DNA from: Acidimicrobiales bacterium
Lineage (GTDB): Bacteria > Actinomycetota > Acidimicrobiia > Acidimicrobiales > Acidimicrobilacustridaceae
Length of the DNA: 64,000 bases
NCBI GenBank assembly: GCA_025456085.1
Contig: JALOLF010000003.1
Coordinates: 1 to 64,000 of the forward strand
Direction of reading: 5' to 3'
The notes beneath the pieces are model-generated. The model saw only the letters and a program-made list of their open reading frames with translations, made no database searches and was not told the origin of the DNA. Numbering within the stretch: position 1 is the first letter of the stretch; the number at the start of each line of letters is the position of its first letter. This document shows, piece after piece, positions 41,898-50,981 of the stretch. A program made the translations under genes and the position numbers.

Positions 41898-43097
41898 GTG
41901 GAGTTCGGACTCTTCTTCAACGGCTACACGCCCGGTCCCGCGGCGCACGACACCGAGTGCGAGCACACGACGCTGATGCGTGAGGTCGAGTACGCGATCC
42001 ACGCCGACAGGTACAACTGGAAGTACACCTGGTTCGGCGAGCACCACGCCCTCACCGAGTACAGCCACATGTCGGCGCCCGAGGTGGTCATGGGCTACGT
42101 GGCGGCCCGCACGGAGCGCATCCACATGGGCTCGGCCATCATGAACCTGAGCCCCCGCGTGAACCACCCGGTGCGCAACGCCGAGCGCGTCGCCATGCTC
42201 GACCACATCACCGACCAGCGTTACGAGTGGGGCACCGGCCGGGGTGCCGGCAGCCACGAGATCGCCTCGTTCAACATCCTCGACAAGGACTCCACCAAGG
42301 TCGAGTGGGAAGAGGCGGTGCGGGAGATCCCCCGCATGTGGGAGCAGAAGGACTACGCCTACGAGGGCGACCACTTCACCGTGCCGTGGGCCCACAACGT
42401 GCTGCCCAAGCCCTACGGCAAGGGCCATCCGCCCATCTGGATGGCCTGTGGCAACCCGCCCTCGTTCGGTCGGGCCGGCGAGCTGGGCATCGGCGCCATC
42501 GCCTTCAACTTCGAGCCCATCTTCGCCATGAAGGGCCGCGTCGACGCCTACAAGGAGGCCGCCGCCAACTGCACCGAGCCGCTCGGGCAGTTCAAGAACG
42601 ACAACATCATGATGACCAACGCCGTCATCTGCCTCGAGGATCGCGACGAGGCCCGCCGCATCGCCCTCGGCCGGGGCCGCGGCTACCAGTACACGATGGT
42701 CGCTCTCTACCACGACACGATGCCCAAGAAGGAGGGCTCGTTCACCTGGCCCGCGCACCCGCCGGCGATCCCCAGCGAGGAGGTCCTCGACCAGGTCATC
42801 GCGGCGGGCATGATGCTGTGCGGCAACCCCGACGAGGTCGCCGAGCAGGCCGCCAACTACCAGTCCGTGGGGTGCGACCAGCTCGTGTTCGGCATGCCCG
42901 CCGACGGCATGCACCACGAGCAGGTGCTGGAGTGCATCGAGCTGTTCGGCGGCAAGGTCATCCCCGAGTGGGACCGCGACCCGGTGCACTCCACCACCCG
43001 GTACCGCGAGACGGCCGTGCCCAGGTACCCGGTGTTCAACGAGCCGCCGACCGACCTGGTGCCCGAGGTGCTGCCGCAGCACGCGCTCATCCGCTGA
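41898..43097 (+). CDS. LLM-class flavin-dependent oxidoreductase (luciferase-like)
   Basis: The 399-residue protein has the bacterial-luciferase TIM-barrel pattern: MEFGLFF at the first strand, WKYTWFGEHHALTEYSH, GSAIMNLSPRVNHPVRNAERVAMLDHIT, YEWGTGRGAGSHEI and PPIWMACGN. It uses FMN or F420 to oxidise an unknown substrate, possibly as a monooxygenase. The GTG start follows AGGAGG. It faces a TetR gene and overlaps in promoter with a GATCAG operator, and is followed 19 bases later by another LLM gene, probably in the same transcript. Confidence 0.9.
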   Translation: MEFGLFFNGYTPGPAAHDTECEHTTLMREVEYAIHADRYNWKYTWFGEHHALTEYSHMSAPEVVMGYVAARTERIHMGSAIMNLSPRVNHPVRNAERVAMLDHITDQRYEWGTGRGAGSHEIASFNILDKDSTKVEWEEAVREIPRMWEQKDYAYEGDHFTVPWAHNVLPKPYGKGHPPIWMACGNPPSFGRAGELGIGAIAFNFEPIFAMKGRVDAYKEAAANCTEPLGQFKNDNIMMTNAVICLEDRDEARRIALGRGRGYQYTMVALYHDTMPKKEGSFTWPAHPPAIPSEEVLDQVIAAGMMLCGNPDEVAEQAANYQSVGCDQLVFGMPADGMHHEQVLECIELFGGKVIPEWDRDPVHSTTRYRETAVPRYPVFNEPPTDLVPEVLPQHALIR

Positions 43098-43116
43098 TCC
43101 GGGTCGGGGACGGGTC

Positions 43117-44130
43117 GTGCGGGTCTCGATGACGGTGCCGACGGAGGACCCGGCGGTGGTCCCGGCGCTCTACCGGGAGCTGGAGGCCATCGGCTACGAC
43201 TCGGCGTGGTCCTTCGAGGCCCGTCACGACCCGTTCCTGCCCCTCGCCGTGGCCTCCCAGCACACCCAGCGGTTGCGGCTCGGCACCGCCATCGCCATCG
43301 CCTTCGCCCGCACCCCGATGGTGCTGGCGAACCTCGGCTGGGACCTGCAGACCATCACCGGCGGCCGGTTCGTCCTGGGGCTCGGGTCCCAGATCCGCCA
43401 GCACGTGGTGGAGCGTTTCGGGATGCCGTGGTCGCGCCCCGCCGCCAGGATGGCGGAGCTGGTCCGGGCCGTCCGGGCCATCTGGTCCTCGTGGGAGGAC
43501 GGCACCCCGTTGGACTTCCGGGGCGAGTTCTACCGTCACACCCGGATGATCCCCGCCTTCGACCCCGGACCCAACCGATTCGGTCGCCCGCCGATCTTCA
43601 CCGCCGGCGTCGGACCGCACATGACCGAGGTGGCCGGTGAGGTGGCCGACGGGTTCTTCGTGCACCCCGTGAACACCCGCCGGTCACTGCAGGAGCTCAC
43701 GCTGCCGGCGCTGGATGCGGGGCTGGCCCGTTCCGGTCGGACGCGCCACGATCTCGAGGTGGTGTGCGTGACCATCGTCGTCACGGGCCGCGACGAGGAG
43801 GAGCTGACCCGCTCGCGCGAAGCGGTGCGCCAGCAGCTGGCCTTCTACGGCACCACCCCGGCCTACCGACCCGTGTTCGACCTGCACGACCGGGGCGAGC
43901 TCCATCCGCTGCTCGTGGGGATGGCCCGCGACGGGCGCTGGGACGAGATGGCGGCGCTGATCGACGACGACTTCCTCGAGACCGTGGCCGTGGTGGGCGA
44001 GCCCGACGCCGTCGCCGGCCTCGTGCGGGCACGGCTGGCGGGTATCTCGGACTCGGTGAGCCTGGTCAACAACCGTGCGCCCGATCCCCGGCACCTCGCC
44101 GAGGTGGTGGCCGGGCTGCACGCAGGGTGA
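43117..44130 (+). CDS. F420-type LLM oxidoreductase (TIGR03617-like)
   Basis: The 337-residue LLM protein has RLRLGTAIAIAFARTPMVLA, GGRFVLGLGSQIRQHVVERFG, PPIFTAGVGPHMTEVAGEVADG and a C-terminal FDLHDRGELHPLLV stretch. This pattern is characteristic of the F420-dependent subfamily TIGR03617 of actinobacteria. Its substrate is unknown. It starts at GTG 43117 and follows the larger LLM gene by 19 bases. The stop is 21 bases before the convergent acyltransferase stop. Confidence 0.88.
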   Translation: MRVSMTVPTEDPAVVPALYRELEAIGYDSAWSFEARHDPFLPLAVASQHTQRLRLGTAIAIAFARTPMVLANLGWDLQTITGGRFVLGLGSQIRQHVVERFGMPWSRPAARMAELVRAVRAIWSSWEDGTPLDFRGEFYRHTRMIPAFDPGPNRFGRPPIFTAGVGPHMTEVAGEVADGFFVHPVNTRRSLQELTLPALDAGLARSGRTRHDLEVVCVTIVVTGRDEEELTRSREAVRQQLAFYGTTPAYRPVFDLHDRGELHPLLVGMARDGRWDEMAALIDDDFLETVAVVGEPDAVAGLVRARLAGISDSVSLVNNRAPDPRHLAEVVAGLHAG

Positions 44131-44151
44131 GGCCGAGGTCGGCCCGCGCCC

Positions 44152-46188
44152 TCAGCCGCCGTGGGCCGACCACACCTCGGCCAGCTCGGCGGCCAGGAAG
44201 CGGTTCATGGTCTCCACGGCCGTCTCGGGCTCCAGGTGCGCGCCGTCGGGACGCAGGCGCTCGTCCTCACCGGTCGAGGCGATCCAGCCGGCCAGGTCGA
44301 CGGCCGTCACGTCGTCTGGTCGGGCGGCGGCCAACTCCTGCACGAGCTCGTTGAAGCGCGCCATGCGGGCCGGATCGGCCGCCGGCTCGTAGAGGCGGTC
44401 CGGCGGTCGGCGGGTCGCCCCCTCCCACGGCGGAGAGGTGAGCCACACGACGTGGGCGCCCTGGGCCGAGAGCGCGTCCACGGCCCGGTTCATCTCGGCC
44501 AGGAGCCAGGCGTCGTACACGGGGTCGCCCGGGGCGCGCCAGGTGTCGTCGCCGGGGAGCTGGCGGTCGGCCACCTCCCAGCCGCCGAAGGCGGCCACGA
44601 CGAGGTCGGGGTTCCAGGTCGCGGCCAGGTCGGGGTAGGTGGGTCGAGGCTGGCCGTCGGTGCCGGTGATGGCCGCCGTCTCCCAGTCGCACTGGGGTGA
44701 CACGGGGCCGACGACGTCGGCGGCGGTGTGCATCGTGCCGCCGCGCCCCACCGGGCAGCCCAGCCGGGAGCCATCCCCGACGAAGACCGCGGCGCCCGTC
44801 GCCGTCGCCCAGGCCTCGACGCCCATGGCCAGCCGGTCGCCGGAGGAGTCACCCACCACCGCGAGGCGTGGGGGTGGCGGGGCGGTCGTGGACGGGGTTC
44901 CGGGGTCGGGTGCGGTCGTGGGGGAGGGCCGGGTCGTGGTCACCAGGGCGGCGAGATCCTCCCGGGTGGGCTCGGCCGGCTCGGGGTGCACGCCGAGGGC
45001 CACGGCGGTGAGGGCGGCGACGGCCACGGGCCAGGCGATCCGAGCGGTCAGGGTGCCCCGGCGGGGCCAGCGCCCCGTGCGGACCGGGATCTCGAGGGCG
45101 TAGAAGACCGGCACCGCGACGGCGAAGGTGGCCGCGAAGCGCAGGGCCAGCAGGGCCGTGCCGTCGAGGCCGGTGCGACCCTCGTCGAGCCACAGGAACA
45201 GCGGGAAGTGGAACAGGTACAACCCGTAGGCGAGGCCGCCCACCCAGGCAACCGGTCGCCAGGCGAGGCCCCGGCGCAGCGGGCCCGGGACCAGCAGGGC
45301 CACGAACACCGTGCACTGGGCCACCGAGTTGACGAGGAAGCCGCCCTGGTAGAGCCAGGCGGAGCTCTCGTAGATGGCGTTCTGGCCCAGGAGGAACGCG
45401 GTGAACAGCACGAGCCCCACCAGCGCCAGGACCTGCCGGCCCAGCGCCGTCACCCGGGGCGACAGGCGTCGCCACACCACGGCCAGCACGACGCCGGCCA
45501 GCAGCGACTGGGCGCGGGTGTCGGTGCCGTAGTAGAGGCGCGAGATCGTGGCGCCCGAGGCGTGCAGCGACTGCATCCACCAGGCGGAGGCCACGACGCC
45601 GGCGCCGGCCACCGCGGCCAGCAGCGTCTCGCCGCTGGTACGCAGGCGTCGGCCGAGCGCCAGCACGGCCACGGCCACGACCGGGAACAGCAGGTAGAAC
45701 TGCTCCTCGATGGCGAGGCTCCAGGTGTGCTTCAGGGGCGACACGGTCTCGAAGGCGGCGAAGTAGTCCGACCCCGTGGCGATGGCGCGCCAGTTGGCCA
45801 CGTAGAACAGTGCCGCCAGCACGTCGCCGGGGAGAGCCGCGAGCTGGGTCCGCTCCGCCACGAGGGCGAACAGGCCCATGCCCGCCAGGGCGAGCAACAG
45901 CGCGGGGGCGAGGCGGCGCACGCGGCGGGCCCAGAAGGCGACGAGGTCGATGCGCCCGGCGCGGACCTGCTCCTCGAGCAGCAGCGTCGTGATGAGGAAC
46001 GCCGAGAGGGTGAAGAAGCCGTCGATCCACAGGAACGCACCGGGGATGAGGTCGTTCAGGCCCCCGTGGTAGGCCATCACCATCACGATGCCGACGCCCC
46101 GCCACCCGTCGAGGGCGGGCTGGTAGCCCAGGCGCGGCGCGAGCGTCGGATCGGGTGCGGGTGGGGCGGCGCTCGCAGCGGTGGTCAT
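44152..46188 (-). CDS. Membrane O-acyltransferase (acyltransferase 3 family) with SGNH domain
   Basis: The 678-residue protein joins an N-terminal acyltransferase-3 membrane domain (about ten helices to residue 400; LDGWRGVGIVMVMAYHG, FFTLSAFLIT, ARRVRRLAPALLL) to an extracytoplasmic SGNH-type domain after a Pro/Thr-rich linker (TTTRPSPTTAPDPGTP, about 425-450). SGNH signatures are LAVVGDSSGDR and RPDGAHLEP. Such OafA/YrhL-type proteins acylate cell-surface glycans or lipids. I use the ATG at 46188. It is divergent from an SGNH lipoprotein gene 98 bases away, suggesting joint surface modification. Confidence 0.9.
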   Translation of the reverse strand: MTTAASAAPPAPDPTLAPRLGYQPALDGWRGVGIVMVMAYHGGLNDLIPGAFLWIDGFFTLSAFLITTLLLEEQVRAGRIDLVAFWARRVRRLAPALLLALAGMGLFALVAERTQLAALPGDVLAALFYVANWRAIATGSDYFAAFETVSPLKHTWSLAIEEQFYLLFPVVAVAVLALGRRLRTSGETLLAAVAGAGVVASAWWMQSLHASGATISRLYYGTDTRAQSLLAGVVLAVVWRRLSPRVTALGRQVLALVGLVLFTAFLLGQNAIYESSAWLYQGGFLVNSVAQCTVFVALLVPGPLRRGLAWRPVAWVGGLAYGLYLFHFPLFLWLDEGRTGLDGTALLALRFAATFAVAVPVFYALEIPVRTGRWPRRGTLTARIAWPVAVAALTAVALGVHPEPAEPTREDLAALVTTTRPSPTTAPDPGTPSTTAPPPPRLAVVGDSSGDRLAMGVEAWATATGAAVFVGDGSRLGCPVGRGGTMHTAADVVGPVSPQCDWETAAITGTDGQPRPTYPDLAATWNPDLVVAAFGGWEVADRQLPGDDTWRAPGDPVYDAWLLAEMNRAVDALSAQGAHVVWLTSPPWEGATRRPPDRLYEPAADPARMARFNELVQELAAARPDDVTAVDLAGWIASTGEDERLRPDGAHLEPETAVETMNRFLAAELAEVWSAHGG

Positions 46189-46286
46189 GGGTGGGGTGTG
46201 GCCGTGTCGGTGGCAGCGAACCGGCTCGACGGCCCAGTCTGTCGCACTACAGTCCCGGCATCCCGACGGCACCACCAGGAGCGGAG

Positions 46287-47129
46287 ATGCGGCAGCGGCG
46301 ACGGACGGACCGGGTGGTGGTGCTGGCGCTGGCCGTGCTGTGCCTGCTGGCGGCCAGCGCGTGCCGGATCGTGGAGACGCCGACCCACGGCTTCCACTTC
46401 ATCCCCGACAACCCCAACGGGGTGCGCATCCTGGTCATCGGGGACTCGCTCGTCCGCCAGCCCGGCCCGGCCTTCGCCGGCAAGCTGCTGGGCGCGGGGT
46501 ACGAGACCCTGCTCGAGCCGGTCAACACCGCCGGGTTGATCTCCGGGCCCGCCGACTGGCAGGTGTGGGCGCCCGAGCTGATCCGCTCCTTCCGACCCAC
46601 CCACGTGATCATCCAGTTCCAGGGGAACTTCTCGCCGCCCTACTGGGCGGGCTACGCCCCGCCGGGCCAGCCCGGGAGCCCCGAGTACGAGGGGTGGATC
46701 GCGGCCCAGTACGGGTCACCGGACTGGATCAGCCGCTACGTCACCGCGGCCCGCCAGCTCACGGGGCTGTTCGCGGCTGCCGGCGTGCGCACCTACTGGG
46801 TGCAGCCACCGGTCATGCCGCCGGCCTACGGCAACCCGTCGGTCACCGACCAGGTGTGGTCGGCGATCCGGGTCGCCCTCGCCGTCAGCTACCCGACGAC
46901 CCGCTTCCTCACCGGACCGCGGGCCCACATCTCGACGTCGTCGGGGGGCTGGCTGGAGTACAAGGGCATCTGCGGCAACGTGTACCAGATCCGCTCCACG
47001 GCATGGGACGGCGGGGTCCACTTCACCTCCGACGGAGCCGGCACCTACGGGCGGGCGCTGGCACGCGACCTGAGCGCGGCCGAGGGCTGGGCCCCGCCCC
47101 CACCCCACTGCCCGGGGCTCCCGGACTGA
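46287..47129 (+). CDS. SGNH/GDSL-like lipoprotein
   Basis: The 280-residue protein has a signal peptide with hydrophobic core VVVLALAVLCLLAAS and a likely lipoprotein cysteine in AASAC (about residue 26). VRILVIGDSLVRQPG is the GDSL-type nucleophile block (Ser in GDSL), and a WDGGVHFTSDGAG segment near the end supplies a DxxH-like catalytic pair. It may act as a surface acyl-hydrolase or acetyltransferase partner of the divergent acyltransferase. The ATG follows AGGAGCGGAG. Its stop overlaps the next gene (TGATG). Confidence 0.82.
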   Translation: MRQRRRTDRVVVLALAVLCLLAASACRIVETPTHGFHFIPDNPNGVRILVIGDSLVRQPGPAFAGKLLGAGYETLLEPVNTAGLISGPADWQVWAPELIRSFRPTHVIIQFQGNFSPPYWAGYAPPGQPGSPEYEGWIAAQYGSPDWISRYVTAARQLTGLFAAAGVRTYWVQPPVMPPAYGNPSVTDQVWSAIRVALAVSYPTTRFLTGPRAHISTSSGGWLEYKGICGNVYQIRSTAWDGGVHFTSDGAGTYGRALARDLSAAEGWAPPPPHCPGLPD

Positions 47130-48418
47130 TGGCCTCGCCGGGCGCCGACGGGTTGGTGCGCCCCCGGCCTGACTGGGTGCGGGCCCTCAACGCCAGCGCC
47201 GCCTCCGCCGGGGGGCCGTCGGCACTGGTGCCCCTCGACGAGGGGTCGCTGCGGGTGGCCGCGGCGGACGTCGGCGGCGACGTGGCGGACCCCGACTTCC
47301 CCGCGGAGGCGTTCGGGCTCCTGGTGGACGGACTCGAGTCCACCGCCGAGCTGCACACCGTGGGCCGCCTGCTCGCTCGCTCGGAGCTGGTGACCGCGCT
47401 GCGGGCCCGGCGCCAGGTGCTCTCGGCGAGGGCGGAGGCGCCGGCGGTGGCCGACGAGCGGATCGTGGAGCCGCTGTTCGTCACCGGGACCGGGCGATCG
47501 GGCACCTCGATCCTGCTCGAGCTGCTGGCCTGCGACCCCGGCAACCGTGCCCTGCTGACCTTCGAGACGCTCGCGCCCGTGGCACCCGTGGCGCCGGACC
47601 GGCGCGTCGACGAGGCCGACGCCGCGGTGCGGTTCTGGGACCACGTGACCCCCGAGTACCGAACGATGCACGAGAACGGGGGTGAGGTCCCCCAGGAGTG
47701 CACCTCCCTGTTCGCCCACTGCTTCGTCGGCGACGCCTGGACGGGCCAGTACCGCCTCCCGGCGTTGCAGCGCTGGCAGCTCCAGCACGGGTTGCGTGCC
47801 GGCTACGCCTGGCACCACGACGTGTTGCAGCTCCTGGCGCACCGATCGGGCGCGACGCAGCAGGATCGGACCTGGGTGCTCAAGGCGCCGATGCACCTGG
47901 TGGCCCTGGCCACGCTGTTCGAGCGCTATCCCGACGCGACCGTGGTGATCACCCACCGCGATCCGGCCCGGGTGATGGGTTCGCTGGTCAGCCTGATGGC
48001 CACGCTGCGCTGGATGCGCAGCGACGAGGTCGACGTGGCGCGTCTGGCCCGGACGGTCATCCCCGGCCTGGCCGGTCTGCTCGACTGGGTCGACACCGAG
48101 CGAGCCGCGGGCACGTTGCCCGCCGAGCGCATCGTGGACGTGCACTACGCCGAGCTCATGGCCGATCCCGTCGCCACGGTGGCGTCCCTCTACGAGCGTT
48201 GCGGACGCTCGCTCGGCTCGGAGGCGGCGGCGCGCATCTCGGCCTACGTCACGGCCAAGCCCCGGGCCCGCCACGGCGTGCACCGCTACGACCTGGGGGC
48301 CACGGGGTTCGACGCCGGGGCGCTCGAGGAGCTCTTCGCCGGCTATCGGGCCCGCCACGACATCCCGGCCGAGCCGGCCGAGCCCACCGGCCCGGTCGCT
48401 GCGGGAGGGGTGAGCTGA
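47129..48418 (+). CDS. Sulfotransferase family protein
   Basis: The 429-residue protein has a PAPS 5'-phosphosulfate loop-like motif, FVTGTGRSGTSIL (about 117-129), and the 3'-phosphate region VLKAPMHLVALATLFERYPDATVVITHRDPARVMGS with the Arg-Asp-Pro signature. This fits the large sulfotransferase family of actinobacteria that is often found near lipid genes; some members lack proven activity. It overlaps the SGNH lipoprotein stop by one base (TGATG) and is followed by a DUF1214-like gene one base after its stop, which suggests one transcript. Confidence 0.88.
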   Translation: MASPGADGLVRPRPDWVRALNASAASAGGPSALVPLDEGSLRVAAADVGGDVADPDFPAEAFGLLVDGLESTAELHTVGRLLARSELVTALRARRQVLSARAEAPAVADERIVEPLFVTGTGRSGTSILLELLACDPGNRALLTFETLAPVAPVAPDRRVDEADAAVRFWDHVTPEYRTMHENGGEVPQECTSLFAHCFVGDAWTGQYRLPALQRWQLQHGLRAGYAWHHDVLQLLAHRSGATQQDRTWVLKAPMHLVALATLFERYPDATVVITHRDPARVMGSLVSLMATLRWMRSDEVDVARLARTVIPGLAGLLDWVDTERAAGTLPAERIVDVHYAELMADPVATVASLYERCGRSLGSEAAARISAYVTAKPRARHGVHRYDLGATGFDAGALEELFAGYRARHDIPAEPAEPTGPVAAGGVS

Positions 48419-48419
48419 G

Positions 48420-49586
48420 ATGGCCGAGCCGACCGACGCCTGGGACCGGTTCTGCGACGAGCTGCGTCGGGCCGGTCGCCGCATCCTCGACGACGACTTC
48501 CCGGTCGGCGACCGCCACACCGCCGAGGGCTACCGCTACCTGGGACGGCTGGCCGTGTTCGCCCTGCAGTCGGCCGTCGAGTTCGACGACGCGGACGTGC
48601 CGGCCTTCCACCGCTACGACGACGACGTCGTGAAGTGGGGCGGTCCCAACGCCGACAACGTCTACCTGCGGGCCCGGGTGCGTCCCGACGCCGTGTACCG
48701 GATCACGGGCCGCGTGGACGGCGTGCACGAGCTGATCATCTCCGTGCACGAGGGGGACATGCAGCTCGGGCAGTACGGGGTGTTCGGGGAGGCGAACCTG
48801 GCGCAGCTCGCGGTGGGCCGCGACGGCTCGCTGGAGGTGATCCTGGGGGGCGAACCCGTCGACGGCAACTGGCTGCCCCTCGACGAGCGCGCCCGCTACG
48901 TGATCGTGCGTCAGTACCTGGTCGACTGGACCAGGGACGTCCCCGCCGACCTGTGCATCGAGCGGGTCGGCGGTGCCGGCCTCGCCCCGGCGCCGATCAC
49001 CGGGCCCGAGCTGGCCCGCCGGCTCGACACCGCCGGCCACTGGTTCACCTCGTCGCTCGAGTACTGGCGGGCCTACCTGGACGGCGTCGCCACCCGGCAG
49101 CCTCCGAACGTGGTGAGCCCGCCGCGCAGCGCCCCGGGCGGCGCCACGGACATCCTCTACGGCGGCGGCATCTACGGCCTCGCCGCCGACGAGGCCCTCC
49201 TCGTCACCTTCGACGAGCCGAGCGCCCGCTACTGGTCGATCCAGCTCTACTCGATGGGGTGGTTCGAGTCGCTCGACATCGCCAACCGCCAGACCAGCCT
49301 CAACGGCGCCCAGGCCCACGTCGACCCCGACGGCCGGGTCCGGGTGGTGCTCGCCGAACGCGACCCGGGTGTGCCGAACTGGCTCGACCTCGACGGCCAC
49401 CACCGGGGCATGGTCGCCTACCGGTGGGTGTGGTCGAGCGACGCCCCGGTGCCCGACACCGAGGTGGTGGGCCTCGAGGCGCTCCGGGCCCGCCTACCGG
49501 CGGGGCATCCGGTCGTCGACGCCGCGGGCCGGCGAGCGGCGATCGCGGCGCGACAACGGCACGTGGCGCGACGCTTCCGACGGTGA
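48420..49586 (+). CDS. DUF1214-like protein of unknown function
   Basis: The 388-residue soluble protein has two parts. The C-terminal region (about 230-350), with WSIQLYSMGWFESLDIANRQ, SLNGAQAHVDPDGRVRVVLAERDPG and LDLDGHHRGMVAYRW, fits the DUF1214 pattern. The N-terminal part (Trp-Gly-Gly-Pro-Asn-Ala-Asp-Asn, YLRARVRPDAVYRITGRV) is a beta domain often found before DUF1214. No catalytic residues can be named. It lies two bases after the sulfotransferase gene and should be co-transcribed; pairs of this kind recur in actinobacterial steroid or lipid regions, as far as I recall. Confidence 0.7.
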   Translation: MAEPTDAWDRFCDELRRAGRRILDDDFPVGDRHTAEGYRYLGRLAVFALQSAVEFDDADVPAFHRYDDDVVKWGGPNADNVYLRARVRPDAVYRITGRVDGVHELIISVHEGDMQLGQYGVFGEANLAQLAVGRDGSLEVILGGEPVDGNWLPLDERARYVIVRQYLVDWTRDVPADLCIERVGGAGLAPAPITGPELARRLDTAGHWFTSSLEYWRAYLDGVATRQPPNVVSPPRSAPGGATDILYGGGIYGLAADEALLVTFDEPSARYWSIQLYSMGWFESLDIANRQTSLNGAQAHVDPDGRVRVVLAERDPGVPNWLDLDGHHRGMVAYRWVWSSDAPVPDTEVVGLEALRARLPAGHPVVDAAGRRAAIAARQRHVARRFRR

Positions 49587-49679
49587 CCCCCGCCGCCGAC
49601 CGCGAGGACGATCGCCTCTGGGTGGGACCGCACGATGGGCGTACCAGGGAGGTGCAGGACCGGACCCCGAGGAGGTGCG

Positions 49680-50981
49680 ATGGCCCACGGTGCTCGCCTC
49701 CCGTTCGTGACCGTCGTCGTGGGTCTGCTGCTCGTGTCGTGCGCGGTGGCCTGCGGCGGGGACGGTGATCCGTCGACCAGCGGTGGTTCCGCCTCCCCGG
49801 TGCCCGCACAGGCGGACGGCGGTGCACGGGTGCTCCTCCTCGACGCGGCGACGGGCACGCCCCGGTGGGAGGTGGACGCCCCGACGGGGTGGGTGACGAC
49901 ACCGGTCGTGACCGGCGAGACCGTGCACCTCGAAGGTACGGACGACTGTCGCTCGCCGGACGCGGAAGCGGTGTCGTTCGCGCTCGACGCCGGGAGTGGC
50001 GCCCGGCGATGGGAGGCGCCGACCACCAACCGCTGCGGCTTCGGGCAGGTGGTGGCGCTGGCCGCCGACGGCGGCGTCGTCACCGTCGACCCGGCGGCCG
50101 CCGAGCCCCTGGCACTGATCGGCCGGGATCCGACGTCGGGCGCGGTCCGTTGGCGGACGGCGGTCGCCGAGCCCGGGTCGCCCATCGTCGCGGCGTCCAC
50201 GCTGCTCGTGGCGGCCGACCCGGTGCAGGGGACCGCCGGGGTCACCGCCGTCGACCTCGGCACCGGCGAACGGCGGTGGGCGACCGACGCGCTCGGCCCG
50301 TCGGGCCTCACCGGCGGGGACGGGCTGTTGGTGTCGCTGCTGGGGCCGTCCGACGCAGGGACGTGGCTGGTGTCGGCGGTGGATGCGTCGTCCGGCGTCG
50401 TGCGTTGGGCCACGCCGGTCGAGTACCACGAGCGCGTCACCGACCCGGCGGTCGGCAGCGGCGTCGTCGTGGTGAGCATGAGCAACGGGGTCCCCGCCGG
50501 GGCGGCCGTGGAACCCGAGGCCGGATCCCCCCAGGGCGACGCCGACACACAGCCGTCGCTTCGCACCACCGTGGTGGCCCTCGACGCAGTGACCGGTTTG
50601 GAGCGGTGGCGTCACGTCCGCACCACCTCGTCCGGTTCGGACGAGGAGGAGCTGCTCGCGCCGCCCGCGGTGGCGGTGGGCGGCGACGTCGCGTACGAGG
50701 TGGTCGGCGGCCAGCTGGTGGCCTCCGAGGCCACGACGGGCGAGGAGCGGTGGCGGGTCGCCGTCGACGTGGACCCGGCGGCCGTGCCGGTGGTTCGGGC
50801 CGACGGTGCAGGCGTCTATGTCGTCGAACGAGGGAGCCTGCGCGCCTACGCCGCTGTCGACGGCACCCGAGTGTGGTCGGTGGCGCTCGACGCACCCGGG
50901 TGGCGCGTCCGGGTCGGACTCGGCGGGGGAGCGGTCGTGGTCGCCGAGCTGGGTGACTACGAGGAGCCCGAGGGAGGCTGA
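49680..50981 (+). CDS. PQQ-like beta-propeller lipoprotein
   Basis: The 433-residue exported protein has a signal peptide with a candidate lipobox cysteine (LLLVSCAVAC, Cys at about 20 or 24), a low-complexity linker, and repeats of the PQQ-like type (LLDAATGTPRWEV, ALDAGSGARRWEA, GRDPTSGAVRWRT, DLGTGERRWAT, SEATTGEERWRV), about seven blades. Such propellers bind ligands or scaffold proteins at the cell surface; PQQ itself need not be bound. The ATG at 49680 follows GAGGAGG. Its last 25 bases overlap the convergent crotonase gene. Confidence 0.82.
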   Translation: MAHGARLPFVTVVVGLLLVSCAVACGGDGDPSTSGGSASPVPAQADGGARVLLLDAATGTPRWEVDAPTGWVTTPVVTGETVHLEGTDDCRSPDAEAVSFALDAGSGARRWEAPTTNRCGFGQVVALAADGGVVTVDPAAAEPLALIGRDPTSGAVRWRTAVAEPGSPIVAASTLLVAADPVQGTAGVTAVDLGTGERRWATDALGPSGLTGGDGLLVSLLGPSDAGTWLVSAVDASSGVVRWATPVEYHERVTDPAVGSGVVVVSMSNGVPAGAAVEPEAGSPQGDADTQPSLRTTVVALDAVTGLERWRHVRTTSSGSDEEELLAPPAVAVGGDVAYEVVGGQLVASEATTGEERWRVAVDVDPAAVPVVRADGAGVYVVERGSLRAYAAVDGTRVWSVALDAPGWRVRVGLGGGAVVVAELGDYEEPEGG

